64,000 nucleotides of DNA. Source: Tillus elongatus. Taxonomy: Eukaryota > Arthropoda > Insecta > Coleoptera > Cleridae. Positions 33,300 to 45,307 of this stretch are shown one piece after another. How positions within the stretch are numbered: position 1 is the stretch's first letter; every line of letters begins with the position of its first letter. The translations under genes and the position numbers were made by a program. The stretch lies in NCBI GenBank assembly GCA_964006375.1, contig OZ023262.1, positions 198,610,778-198,674,777 on the forward strand, written 5' to 3'. The notes under the pieces were generated by a model. It was not told the origin of the DNA and made no database searches. It saw only the letters and a program-made list of their open reading frames with translations.

Positions 33300-35930
33300 A
33301 CAGTGTGGAAAAAGTATGGACTACCGCTAATAACTACTTCATTATTATTATTAAAAAAACAACGAATTGAAAACGTCAATTTAGTTTTTAATTAACCTAC
33401 TTTTTCATCTAATTCATTTTTTTCATTGACAGCCGTCAAATGTATGACGTCTTCAACATTGCTTGTGATACATCATTTGGCAGGATACTATCATGCATTT
33501 TCAAAGTGGCAACCTTTTTCTTTTGAGAATTTTTTTTTTAATCGACTAAGAATAAATTACTAAATTCTGTGATTTTATTTCTTTAAAGGTAACTATCGAA
33601 CATGGTTTTAAATTATCAATTGCACTAAGGCAGAGTGGTACTAGTACTATTCTGTTAAATAAAAAAATATAAGAGGAACACAACCAAGAAAATATGTATG
33701 TCAAATGGAATTTAATAAATAATTACAAATATGAATAGGGATGAAGTGCGATTGATAAATGAATAACTTATTTCAGTAAGTGGTGAAAGTGTTGTCCGTT
33801 AACTACTTGATCAAGTCCAATTCTAGAGACTATCTCTTCTTGAACATTGTGTATTGTTTCGGGTAAAATGTTTCTGATTTCTATTCTTATGTGCCACTTT
33901 AAGTCATCAACATTTTTTGGACAATTTAAAAACACTTTGCATTTCAAATAACCCCTCAAAAAAGTCCAGAGGCGTCATATTAGGTGAACTTGCTGACCAT
34001 TCAACAGGACCTCGTCGACCAATCAATTTCCTGGAAATGCCAGATTAGGATAGTGTTGAACTTCTCTTGCACTCTCTGGAGCACCATCTTGTTTTAGCAA
34101 CATTTCTGGACTGGGTAAATCAGGTAGAGTGTAACTAAAGCTGATAGAAGGTCGAATTGTAAAAATATCCGGTATAAGTTTTCCTTCAAAGAAAAATGCT
34201 CCTAGCCCTTTGTCCTTTAATATGCCTGCCCATACATTAAGCTTCTCGGGTGATTGGCTATGAGCTTCTTGAAGCCATCGTGGATTTTCTTTATATCAGT
34301 ATCGACAATTTTGCTTATTCACCGTTCCCTTAAAGTAAAATGTGACCTCATCTAAGAGCAAAGTATTTGATGTAAAATTTAGATTTCGATGACAAATTGG
34401 TTGCATAATTTCACAAAATTGCAGTCTTCAATCGAAATCGTATTCATTTAATTCGTGTACCAAGCAGACTTTATATGGGTAGTACAGGGTACCCAGCAAC
34501 CTGGAAAACTGGGAATATCTAGAAAAATCAGGGAATGTGAAATACCCCCTAAAATGTCAGGGATATGTCAGGGAAATTGGTGATTTTACTCAAATGTCAT
34601 GGAAATCATTCAGTAGACCTGGAAATCATGTATTTGTAAAATTTCGTCACTAGCAGATGCATTTTTATTTTTTTCATATATATTATATGAATGCGAGTTA
34701 CCTTTGGTACCAATATGAATTAAATCAGCCAATGAACGCAGCATATGCCACATCATGCGCCGATATAATTAGTGTCTTCTTCTATCTCAAACTTGTCTCA
34801 TAATATGTACATCTCACTTGGAATGTGCTTCCTTGAACGCATAATAAAATGCAAAATGTATTTTAGGTATTGGTCGGGTACAGCTCTGCTGTGAATGTGT
34901 TTATTATATTTTAACCTTTATAATCATGTTGAAAGTTGCAAAATATCTGGAATTTGTATATGGCGCATGTAAACAGTATCTTTTTAATTTTTTCAGCGTA
35001 TTTTCATAAATAAAACTTCGCTTTTACAGAGGTAACGACCTTCCAATTTCCAAAAAATATTTAATGGTCGCGAATCTGAGCTTTTGGAACCCATTTCCCC
35101 AGACCTATTCAAATTTATATATACGAACAACATGTTTTGCAAAGTTTCTGCGCCACCTGGAGACTTCTGCTTTGTTCCATCACACTCGAAAATTCTTTCC
35201 GGAGGCTAAGTTTGTCAGTCTTAAAGGCAAGTTTTTCCATGAAAAATTGCAAATTTTCTCCTCAAATGCTATATGTTATAAATTTAACGGAGTTAAGCAT
35301 ACTTATGTTTTTGATTATGTAAGTTTTTTGTTCATAATTTTTATTTATTTTGTTCATAAAAAAAAGTATCAAGGTATGGGTGTTTTTTATTTCGAGTATT
35401 ATGAAAAATGTACTCGAGGGGCCTGGAAATGTTAGGGAATTTGATTTTTGATTCCTGCTGGGTACCCTGGTAGTATTTTTCTTTGTGCAAAATTGTTTGC
35501 ACAGACTTGTGGTTTATTCCCATATTATGAGCTATTTGGCAACTAACACTATCCAGATTTTCTTGAACAGTCAGTTTGACATCAATCTGAATGTTTTCAT
35601 CTACCGTAGGTCTTCCACTTTTAGGCAAATTTTTAACACAGCCATGTTCTTCATATTTTCTTAAAATCCTAGAAACTGTGGACTGTGAAATCGGCGTTCG
35701 ATATGGATGGGCTTGATTAAACAGACCTCTTACCTCATTAGTCGATAGCCATAGCCAACCATCATTAAAATTTCAATACGATCTTTCTCACTGAGCAACA
35801 TTGATCTATTTTGGAAAAGGGAATTTTTAAAGGCAAGACAAGGCAATACCAAGAAAAAGAATCTGGAATGTAATCTACCTACTCTCAATTTTAACTTTTT
35901 ATGGTTGCTGTTTGTTTTCAAACCCTGTCG
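33300..35930 (-). mobile_element. mariner-type element remnant, split by a hAT-like copy
   Basis: The transposase starts near 35810 on the - strand (MLLSEKDRIEILMMVGYGYR) and continues with VRGLFNQAHPYRTPISQSTV and KSGRPTVDENIQIDVKLT, the helix-turn-helix part. The hAT-like element 34495-35469 interrupts it after QTILHKEKYY. The rest, 34480 down to 33768, has LDEVTFYFKG (first Asp), LKQDGAPESA (second), and FLRGYLKCKVFLNCPKNVDD to the C-terminus. Stops and shifts are frequent. The left edge at 33298 shows TA-CAGTGTGGAAAAAGTATGG, a plausible terminal repeat, but its partner on the right is missing. Confidence 0.75.
34495..35469. mobile_element. hAT-like non-autonomous element, copy 2
   Basis: Starts CAGGGTACCCAGCAACC and ends CTGCTGGGTACCCTG, with GTAGTA on both sides (34489-34494, 35470-35475). 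It contains CTGGAAA and CAGGGA words like copy 1. A middle part (35028-35125, ending in AATTTATATATACGAACAAC) is shared with copy 3, where the same TATATA has become an array of about 190 bp. Confidence 0.8.
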
Positions 35931-35961
35931 AAACTACTAAACTGCTTGTCAGAATTGTTGA

Positions 35962-38041
35962 ATGTATATTTTTTCAAATGCTAATTACTGCAGTTTAACT
36001 CAACCGAACTTGAAGAGTTTGGATTCGTTGAAAGGAAGTTTTTTTGGTCAACTATTTGTGCTCATTCCAGGTTTCTTCTAAATCTTACATATACCGAGAG
36101 AGGGCATTGTTTCAATTTTAGGTTATGTTGATACTTTTCTGAGAAAAATCAAATGGAACGGTGTATCAATAAGAGCACAGTAGAATAGGCCACCAAAGGC
36201 TTAAACTACCAGTGAAAACCACAGTCCACAGCAAAAAAATAAAAAAAATTAATCAATTTAACCTGGTTAAGTGGCTTCTCTCACATTGAAACTGTCGCTT
36301 ATCATTTTCAATACAAGACTGCAATCTTGAAGGATTAATAGATGAAACGATGGTTAATCTTTACCAGCGGAATATCTGTAACAGCATTTTTCAATCTGAG
36401 TATTATATCGTCCCTTGTAGTAGATCGATTGCAGCATTGTAGTATATCTTTCAGTTGTCCCCATAAATAAAAATCTAAACTCAAATCAGGCGACCTAGCT
36501 GGCCAAGGAAACAGACGTCCCCCTCCAATCCATCTGCTAGGAAACACCTGATCTAAGAAATGTTTTTCATTTAAACAATAATGTGCAGGACAGCCTTCCT
36601 GTTGGAAAATCATATTGGGGCAAGCCATTAAAAGTACATTTTCCAACAACAGTGGCACTTCATTGCTCAGAATAGCTGCCTGTTCAATGGTGCATTGAAA
36701 ATGTAGGGTCCAATTATTTGGCCACTGACAATATGACACCAAACATTAACAGACCAACAGCCCTGATGTTGCACTTCATTCATCCAATGCAGATTCGTCT
36801 ACGACCAATAGTGCATATTGTGCCTACTCAGCATACCGTCACTGTGGAATGTAGCCTCATCTGACCTCAAAATCCTGGAAAGTACTCCGACATCTTCTTG
36901 GAGCATGTTCAATAACCAGTTACAAAAGTTCAACTGTTCATCGAAATCGTGAGCTTCTAAACTTTGGAGCAGAACAATGTGATATGGATGGAACCTAAAA
37001 AAATATTATTATGATTATTATTATTATTATTAGCATTACTTTCATCATTATTACACACCCAATGAATTTTCATTCACTGTTGACTTTATAACGACAACTA
37101 ATTAAAGCCATAACTTACCTGTGGTCTTTCAGAATATTTCACACAGTGGTTAGAGTTACTCCTAAGTCCCTGGATATTATACAGGTACTCAGATGTCGAC
37201 TGGATTCGACATAGGCGAACACATTGATGACACCTGTGCAAGTTCTCTGACGAACTGAAGGATGGACATTTCTTGTGGTTCATAACCGATGTGCCAGTCG
37301 GAGAAAAACTCGTTCGGAAAACCAACGTGTTCCTGGGTACTTCACCCCATATACCCAAGCAGCAACAGTTGCATTTCGCATACATTCAAAGTATGCATCT
37401 AGCATGTCAAATGTTTTTTATTCGTAAAAACATCTTATGGTAGTATTTAGCCACACCAACAACAATGTGAATGACAATCTAATGATCTTAACCATTTGCT
37501 TATGCATTTTGTCATTTTCGCAGTATGCTTGATCTTTTTCAAATTCTGTTACACTGGGCCAGTTTTGTGTTCCACATATCGGAATGAATTACTGAGGGGA
37601 TGTATCTTGATATTTTTATACTTATAAGTGGTAAAGGTTTTCTACTCAATTCACTCTAATATTTTCAGGATAACATATGTAGAAATGGTTGAGGAGAACT
37701 CCGTGGTTGTTGCTTCCTTGTTATCAAGATGTGGTAATTTGTAGTTCCAACTTTGATCGCTAATAGCTATGATATTGAACTGCAGTTTTCATTGGTAGCT
37801 TTAGTCTTTTGTAGCGTATTGTAATGTGTTATTATTGATATACCTTTCTATTTGATTTTCTTCAGAAAAACAGCAACATAGCCTAACTATTCAAACACCC
37901 TCTCTCGGTGTATGTAAGATACAGGGGAAACCTGGAATGAGCGCAAATGGTAGACCAAGAAAAGTTATTTTCAATGAGTACAAACTTATGAAGTTCGGTC
38001 GAGCAAAATCGGAGTAATTAGCAATTGGAAAATATACAGTC
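35962..38041 (-). mobile_element. mariner-type element with long inverted ends, inactive
   Basis: Left-end sequence (TGTATATTTTTTCAAATGC, CATTCCAGGTTTC, ATCTTACATATACCGAGAG) recurs inverted at 37880-38041 (CTCGGTGTATGTAAGAT, AAACCTGGAATGAG, CAATTGGAAAATATACAG), so the arms are about 170-200 bp. The transposase between them runs on the - strand. Extreme tips and TSD are not clear to me. Confidence 0.65.
36335..37390 (-). pseudogene. DD41D-type mariner transposase pseudogene
   Basis: The N-terminal part (about 37390-37150) reads MRNATVAAWVYGVKYPGTR, the usual helix-turn-helix opening, with shifts. The C-terminal frame (36335-36742) has FQQEGCPAHY, where the second catalytic Asp is replaced by Glu, and WPARSPDLSLDFYLWGQLK, the third region, missing a Pro before the expected Asp. 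The middle with the first Asp is lost or unreadable. It is a dead transposase. Confidence 0.7.
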
Positions 38042-38224
38042 GATGTCCCCCCACCACTTTATTTTTTTAAATAGCAATAAATATGCGAGGCCAGAAATAA
38101 CATCTGTTGCTCGGTGATTATTCTGCCTGTGTCAAAGGTACCAGTTAATTGACCAAAATGTAATAAAATCACAATTTTCCGACCAGCAGTGGTTCATACG
38201 CCCTCCAATGGTGATTTTAGAAAC

Positions 38225-38465
38225 TTGAATATAATTTCCAGCGATTTATCATGACAACTTTCCTGAACCCGTACACAGAACTGTTCCTGAGATGTGGCCA
38301 ACGACCATTCTTAATTTCCCACCCTGTACAACTCCTCTCAGATCGTAAAAAAAAATAACATTGTTTTGACGTTTGATTTCATGACAGCTTTTTTCCTTAA
38401 TCTGTACAGTGAACCGTTCCTGAGATATGGCTATCGACGATTCTTAGCTGCCCAACCTGTACAAT
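38225..38465. repeat. Direct repeat of ~120 bp, DNA-transposon end
   Basis: CATGACAACTTTCCTGAACC...GTTCCTGAGATGTGGCCAACG at 38248-38330 recurs as CATGACAGC...GTTCCTGAGATATGGCTATCG at 38380-38460. The right edge AACCTG-TA at 38455-38462 looks like a mariner-type terminus next to a TA. No left partner was found. Confidence 0.55.
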
Positions 38466-39184
38466 GTGGATTTAGGAGGAGATATAGTCTGAGCACTGCC
38501 TTGGCTAATGTCACTAGTGATATGGAGGCTAATAATGCTGCTGGATTGGTTAGTGTGCTTGTTTTGCTTGACTGCTCTTAGGCCTTTTATATCATAAATC
38601 ACCAATTACTTTGTGTCAAGCTTATGGTATTATGGTTTTGATGAGTCATCAAGGTTGCTGGTCGAATCATATTTGGCTGATAGAAAAATGCAAATAGTTG
38701 TTAATAAGAGTTTTTTAACCTATACAGATGTGCCTTCTAAAATACCCCAGGGATATACATATTGGGGCCTTTGCTTTTTGTAACACATGCTTCTGAAATA
38801 ATATGTTCAGTGAGTAGATTAAAAAAAATACAAGCCTATGCAGACTATACTCAAGTATATTATCACTTTCCTAGAAAGACTACTTACAAGCTTGTCAATA
38901 CATTAAAGAAGGTCTGGAGCTGTTCGATTTAAGTCCTTGAAACATAATTTGATGTTAAATCCCAGAAAATTTCAACGTAGTTTTTTGCAAATAAAAACAG
39001 CAAACAGTTTGTTATCCAAAATTTTAAAATTCGTAATGACAATGTTCGAATTCCTTTCACGCACAAGGCTAGAAATTTGGGTGGGACTTATTTTTTATGA
39101 TTACTTAAGGTTTGAAGATCATCTAAAGCTCACACTTTGGAGAGCATACTCTAGCCTGAGGCTTCTATATTGTACTAGATTATT
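38461..39184 (+). pseudogene. LINE family beta RT fragment, left of nested LINE
   Basis: Begins QCGFRRRYSLSTALANVTSD, then VSVLVLLDCS (motif A with the catalytic Asp), INHQLLCVKL, and later AYADYTQVY in place of the YADD box. Many stops are present. The sequence stops at the TSD of the family alpha LINE and resumes at 42114. Confidence 0.7.
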
Positions 39185-42113
39185 GTAATTTTTCATTTAT
39201 TTATTCATTTATTCATACACCATCCAACAGCTTAAAGCCAAACTAAGGATGGGCCGATACACAAAACATAATAACAAACAATAATCAAACTACACAAAAG
39301 AGAGTCACAAATTATATCGCTTTGAAAAACATTTTTATCTCTGATATATTACATGAGAAGATATCTAGGCTGTCCTGCAATACAGAGTAATCATTGCACA
39401 TCTGGTAAATTGGAGATGATCGCAGCAATCACATACGAGCAGTCAGGAGATAGCATGTGCCTGGAAAACGTGCTGCAATACGAGGCACATTGAAATTAAG
39501 TTGCTGAAGCAGATAAGGGCAATCGAACACAGAATTAACCAGTTTGTATAAAAATGTAATGAAACTGCACTGCCTGCGCATCGACAGACTCTGCAGACCA
39601 AAGCGAAAAAGTGAGGAAAACCAATAGAAGGATATCGACCATCCTCACGAAAGCTAAGACATTTGAGAAATTTCCTTTGCACTGATTCTAGACTTGCCAC
39701 ATGTATCTCATAAGTAGGAGCCCACACAACTGAGCCGTATTCAAGTCGGGACCTAACCAAACAACGAAAGAGCAGGAGGAGGGTGTCAGTCTGTGAGAAT
39801 TTTTTTGTGTTTCTTATCAGAAACCCCAGAGTTTTGTAAGCAGAACTGACAGTCTGGTTGTAGTGTGGTTTAAAATATAGAGTACCATCAAAAACAATTC
39901 CAAGGTCCCTAACTGTCGCAGGGCGATCAAGCGGAAGCCCTCTTATATTGTACCCGAAAGTAATTGCGTGCTTATTTCGAGTAAAGGACATCACACAACA
40001 CTTGGAAACATTCGTAGAAAGACCACTCCGACAACATCATTCATCAAGGATCTGAAGACTGTTGTGGAGCTGCAAACAGTCGCCAACACTCGAAATAATT
40101 GCGAAAATCTTAATATCATCTGCATACATTAAAAAAGGAACATGCAAAACATGTTTAACTGGGTCAATAAATATATTAAACAGTAATGGACCGAGTATGG
40201 AACCCTGCGGCACTCCTGAAGCTATGTGATAGGTGTCAGACTTGAAGTCCCCAACCTCAACAAATTGCCTCCTTCCATCCAGGTAAGATCTGAACAAGCC
40301 AAGCAAGCCCTCGGAGAATCCGATAGCCCTCATCCTGTCAATTAGAACAGAATGATTTAGACAATCGAAGGCCTTAGATAGAGCAGTATACACAACATCA
40401 ACCTGTGAGGAGCGGTCGAGAGCGGACGCAATGAACTGTGTAACATCAACTAAATTCGTTACAGTCAATCTCCCTGGAATGAAACCATGCTGAGAAATAG
40501 AGAATCTGTTTTTGATGTGAAACAGTATTCGCCGAAAAAGGCAGGCCTCGAAAATCTTACAGAAGACACATAGTATGGCTATTGGTCGATAGTTTGATGG
40601 ATCACCACTATCCCCCGCCTTGAAGACAGGGAGAACTCGTGACAGCTTCCAAATCGCAGGGAATGTTCCAGATCTAAGAATCAATTTAAAAATTTTCTTA
40701 AGTGGAGTCAAGAAAGCATATAAGCAGTCACGCAGCAAGAAGCCAGAAACTAGGTCAGGTCCACACAACATGTTAGCCTTAATTCTCTTAGCAGCTGTAA
40801 TAATTTCATCATTTGTAAAATCATCAACAAAAAACACTTTGATGTCACTGGAAGCCAGGCCGGCGGCTGTAGGTGATGAGGTGGAGGTGGATCCAGAACC
40901 TCCTGCAAAATAAGAAGCAAAACTGTCAACTGCCTGTTGCTGGTTAGATGAATTCCCAATAGAAAAGTTTTGACGGCGCCGAGAAGAACAGTCTAGAATT
41001 TTTTAGGATTAGACCTAATCTCTCTTTCAACCCTCTGAAAGTAGTTTACTCGAGAAAGATAAATGTATCTCTTATGTTTTTGTCTCAGCTCCCTAAATCT
41101 ATCCAAAAACTCCACATTTCCAGACTTCTTAAACTTACACCATAATAAATATTTATATTTGATACTAGCCTTAATTTCTTTAGAGAACCACAGGGGATGC
41201 CTATTACATGCTCTTGGAGCAGTCATGGGAACATACAGATCAAGTAAGTCGTAAATTCTGGAACAGAAAAAGTCTAGCATAGAATCAACATCCTGAAGCC
41301 CATCCATGCCATCCCAGCACAAGCCGCCAGCTCAGCATACAATCTGACAAAATCACATTTTCGAAAATTATATGATCTCTACCTAGCGTTACCAACAGGG
41401 GAAGAGACCATTGAACCCCTGACCGGAAACTCTATGATTAAGGGGGGATGATGACCATCAGGAATCACTGGCGAATCAAAAGCCTCCCCCCACCAAGCAA
41501 GTGTCTGTAAACAAAACCATGTCAAGAATCATGTTGTTAATATTTTCAACATGATTAAACTGTCCAAGGAGTAGCAGATTACAGAAATTTTGAAAAGCAG
41601 ACACACGAGCGGAGGGGTTGTTCTGACAACAAGAAGCATATTCAGGCATGTTAAAGTCACCAACTAAGAGTGTCTCACGACCATATTTTATGCACAGGGA
41701 CTCGAGAGCTTCAAACAAGAGGTAGTAGTCATTAATTGGAGTATTGGGAGGTATGTAAACAACAAAAACATTAAATGAGATCCGATGATCCGAGACTCGT
41801 GACTCCCACACTGTCAACACCAGAAAGAGCATCAAATCTGCCACAGTCCCTCCGAATATCAAGGCGACAAGTAGCAAAGCGAGCGTGCACAGCAAGCAGA
41901 ACACCACCTCCCCTAGTCTTGCAAGAGGAAGAAAAATCCCTATCTGATCTGTAGACAATATATTGATCATCAAACTGTTCGCTACTATAAATATCACTAT
42001 CCAGCCAAGTCTCAGTGAACGCAAGACAGTCAAGAGGGTATGCCTGCGAGCAAACAAAAGAGTAAATGTCATTAGTTCATGTCCTGAGGCCCCTGACGTT
42101 TTGATAAAATAAA
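39185..42113 (-). mobile_element. Jockey-like LINE (family alpha), nested, 9 bp TSD
   Basis: TAGATTATT flanks it at 39176-39184 and 42114-42122. In sense direction (- strand): the endonuclease starts with YQNVRGLRT near 42108, reads AYPLDCLAFTETWLDSDIY, then (41476-41800) FVVYIPPNTP and LLVGDFNMPE. A linker follows (40993-41322). The RT (40037-40837) has SNYRPIAILCVFCKIFEACL, SISQHGFIPGR, GVPQGSILGPLLFNIFIDP and LMYADDIKIFA. The thumb region is at 39443-39994. Motif A reads VYTALSKAFD, so the catalytic Asp of the expected YTDLSKAFD is lost. Frameshifts occur near 41810, 40030 and 40990. The tail is AAATGAATAAATAAATGAAA. Confidence 0.9.
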
Positions 42114-42700
42114 TAGATTATTACTCGACCAGAAAGTCAGGAAATTGTTATGTGAGTCTATTGTCACACTTCAAACCTTTGTGATTTCATTTATGGTTCT
42201 TGTTTAACCCAATTTAATAAGGATAGATTGCACAAAGTTCAAAAAAGCTGCTACTCTTAAATATAGGGGGTTCAGTTACATTTACAACACAAGAAGACGA
42301 ATGTCTTAATATGAACTCTAGACGGCTACTACATTTGGGGGGTTTTACACAAAATTGTGAATGACCCTGCAGCACCTTCATCTCCCAGACAGAAGTTTAC
42401 ATCTCATAAACATGTTCTTTCTAAACCAACTAGATTAAATAAAACTTTTGTTGTACCATGTAATCGGACAGCCATGTTTACCCGTAGTTTTATGTATCAA
42501 TCTTTGACCACCTCAAGAATTTAAAATGTTCAATGTTAACAAATTTAAGGATCAATTGAACTTGATTTTGCTTAATAACCAGTAGGGAGAGGTTGGTTCC
42601 CATGTGGCAGGTGGTAGACATGTGATCCTCAGAGATTTAGACTTTTTTTTATTTTACATTTTTCTTAAGGTTTTTTTAAAAATATTTTTCTTGATGTGTT
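42114..42700 (+). pseudogene. LINE family beta, C-terminal part
   Basis: Continues the fragment 38461-39184 after the nested LINE. Late RT/C-terminal text can be followed in changing frames (LLLDQKVRKLLCESIVTLQT, then MFNVNKFKDQLNLILLNNQ-like text). The TSD makes the link to the left part reliable even though the frame is broken. Confidence 0.6.
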
Positions 42701-43275
42701 TCTTTCAGTGCTGTTTTGCTTATGGTTTACAGTTTATTTTAATGTGGCCTATTATCATTGACGGTTGTGGTTGAGTGTGAATAGCTCTGCTAAACTTTGC
42801 CTTTTCCTGATGGTGGTTGTGGGGTTGTAATAACAATTGTAATGATTAGTTAATAAAGGCAATATTTATTCTAGTTTATTTAAATGTAATAATTTGCAAA
42901 ATAACCAATTAATCTGGAAACAAAAATTATTTACTGTGAATGCAGCAAAAGAGTTACAGCTGTACGATCTGCTTATTCTAGGTCAGTTTATTCCCAGCTT
43001 CTTGATTCTTGCAGTAAAAGTTTCAAATTGCAATAAATAGGGTCTGGTTTTTGAAGCAATAGTAGATCCGGTCCTGGATCTTGGAATTTTTTTTTGAATA
43101 TTATTGTAATAAATACAATGCCTGTAATACAACTACAAATTCTGTTAATAAACAGGATGGTTCAAAAGTTATGTCAAAACAAAGGTTTCATGGAAATCAA
43201 CTGAACAACCCATATCTAAAGGCTGTGGGTCATCAATCAATATATTTCCAGTTGTTTTGTGGTCAGCTATGTGTA
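42701..43275. other. Non-coding stretch, nothing recognised
   Basis: AT-rich sequence; no gene seen. The last two bases (TA, 43274-43275) are the left duplication of the mariner element at 43276. Confidence 0.45.
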
Positions 43276-44924
43276 CAGGCTGGCTCAAATTCGAGCCTCA
43301 TCATTGGTATCTCGGAAACTGTAAGAGATACAACGTCGGTTAAATTATGGCAAAGTTACGTAATTTGATGCTCAGCAAAATGCAGTTTAGAAAATTAGAA
43401 AATTCCGAATACTTCCGGTGATAATCGGAAAAAACAGAAAACTCATAAGATATCTTTTACTTTTTTTCTGGCGTTATTTGAAAAGATATAACAAAATGAA
43501 TCACACTTCATCAAGGTCACTTTTTCTCTTCTACAAGATGGCATTTTCAAATTTGAAATCCGATGTTTCGTCTTTCAGAAAACATCATCAACTCGATTTT
43601 TTCAAATACGGTCCTGAATTCTTTATTTCATATTTTGTTACCTTTGTACTACCTCAAAACAATGCCTCATCACAACTTTTGAATTTCAAACGTTTTGATA
43701 ACAAATAATGACATTTTCCGTCTTTCTTGAAAATATTTAATGCTTACTTAACTTTTAAAACAAATTAAAAAACCTAAAGTAAATGCTCGAATAAGCCCCC
43801 TTGGACTTCTATGCATTTTCGCATACGTCTTCGCAGATTGTTCGTAACAGCCCGGTGGATTATTCTTCCCCTTGCTCATAGAGTTGTGAATTCTTACACT
43901 AACTTTTGGCGCAAAATGTTCATATCATTCGGAAAAGTATCCTTGAATAAGCGATTTTTTAAGAATCCCCATAAAAAATAATCCAGTGGGGACAAATCAG
44001 CACTTCTGACAGGCTAGCGCACCACTCCTTGGTTTCCAATCCATTGATTGGGAAATGTTTCATTAAGAAACTCGGTTACTGCCCTTCCATTATGGGGTGG
44101 TGCACCATCCTGTTGCCACCACAGCTGCCACAACATATTCAACGGTTCATCTTCAAGCGCATCGAATATATAATTATGGGTTAAATTAAGATACTGTTCA
44201 GTATTTAAGTTTCCATCATAAAAAATTGGCCCTAAGATTTTGGTTCGATACATTCCAACCCAAACATTGAATGATTTTCGTCCCTGTCTTCGAACTTGCC
44301 GATTTTGGTACGGATTTTCTACTGCATAATAATGCTCATTGTTTCTGTTAAAAAGGCAACTTGTGGAAAAATTACATTCATCTGTCCAGATGATTTTATT
44401 TAAGAAATCATCATCTTGTTGCATTTTTCCATCAAGCCAATTGCAGAATTCAAGCCTTCTGTCCCTGTCTCCTAGTCTTAGTTCTTGGCAAACATGAAGT
44501 TTATAGGGATAATAGTTATGTTTTTTGAAAACCCTCTGAATTCAGCTTCTTGTCATATTCAGTTCTGAACCAAATTGCCATGTCGAACCACGAGGATTTT
44601 CCGTGACCTTTATAAAAACGTTTTGGTGAAATATCTTTGACATGTTATCGCAAAATATTATAGTAATAAAAGATTGCATATCATCATTTTATAATGATAC
44701 AGCATTTAAATCAGCTTCTTCATCTTCAGCTTCCATTCGTTGGCCGTACGAATTTCTAGGTTTAACAAAACTACCAGAGACCTAAATTTCCTGCATACAG
44801 ACTTGGAGAATACTTCTCTAGCTTCACTGTTGGTTTTTAGTGGTGAAGGACGTAGCCAGCGCGTGAGCTAACTGGAGCAAGTGGCCCTTCGAATTCTGGA
44901 AGTTCTAGGATGTTCTTCAATGCT

Positions 44925-44967
44925 TCTGTGACTATAGTTTCGCTGCTTGACAGCATTTTCAGACAGA
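44925..44967 (-). ncRNA. Hammerhead-like motif at the 3' end of PLE3 (- copy)
   Basis: Identical to the motif at 50493-50535, including the G8-to-A change. The change thus predates the duplication or belongs to the family. Confidence 0.55.
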
Positions 44968-45307
44968 TTAAAATTGAATTAGTACGAAATCATGACAACT
45001 ACAAATAAATATCTGTTGCTAGGTTATGATATGATGTTTTGATCAAAAAATTTTATCAAATAGAAAATAAAATGAAACACAGATGACAGATGAGGTTTTC
45101 AAAATGTCTATGTGATGTATGTCAATATTTAACATAAAAAACTAGAACTAGCCTATAATAACTATGATAACAGTTACAACAATAAAATAACTAAACAATA
45201 ACAGTATAAACGTAGTCTCTATACAACGAAAATATCGACATACATCAACTCATTATTTTATTACAACTTTTTTGAAATAATAGTTAAATTTATTTTCTTT
45301 GGCATAT

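Noticed and set aside
43081..43708. Two adjacent open frames on the + strand
   Set aside because: They lie largely inside the mariner terminal inverted repeat and have no recognisable protein pattern.
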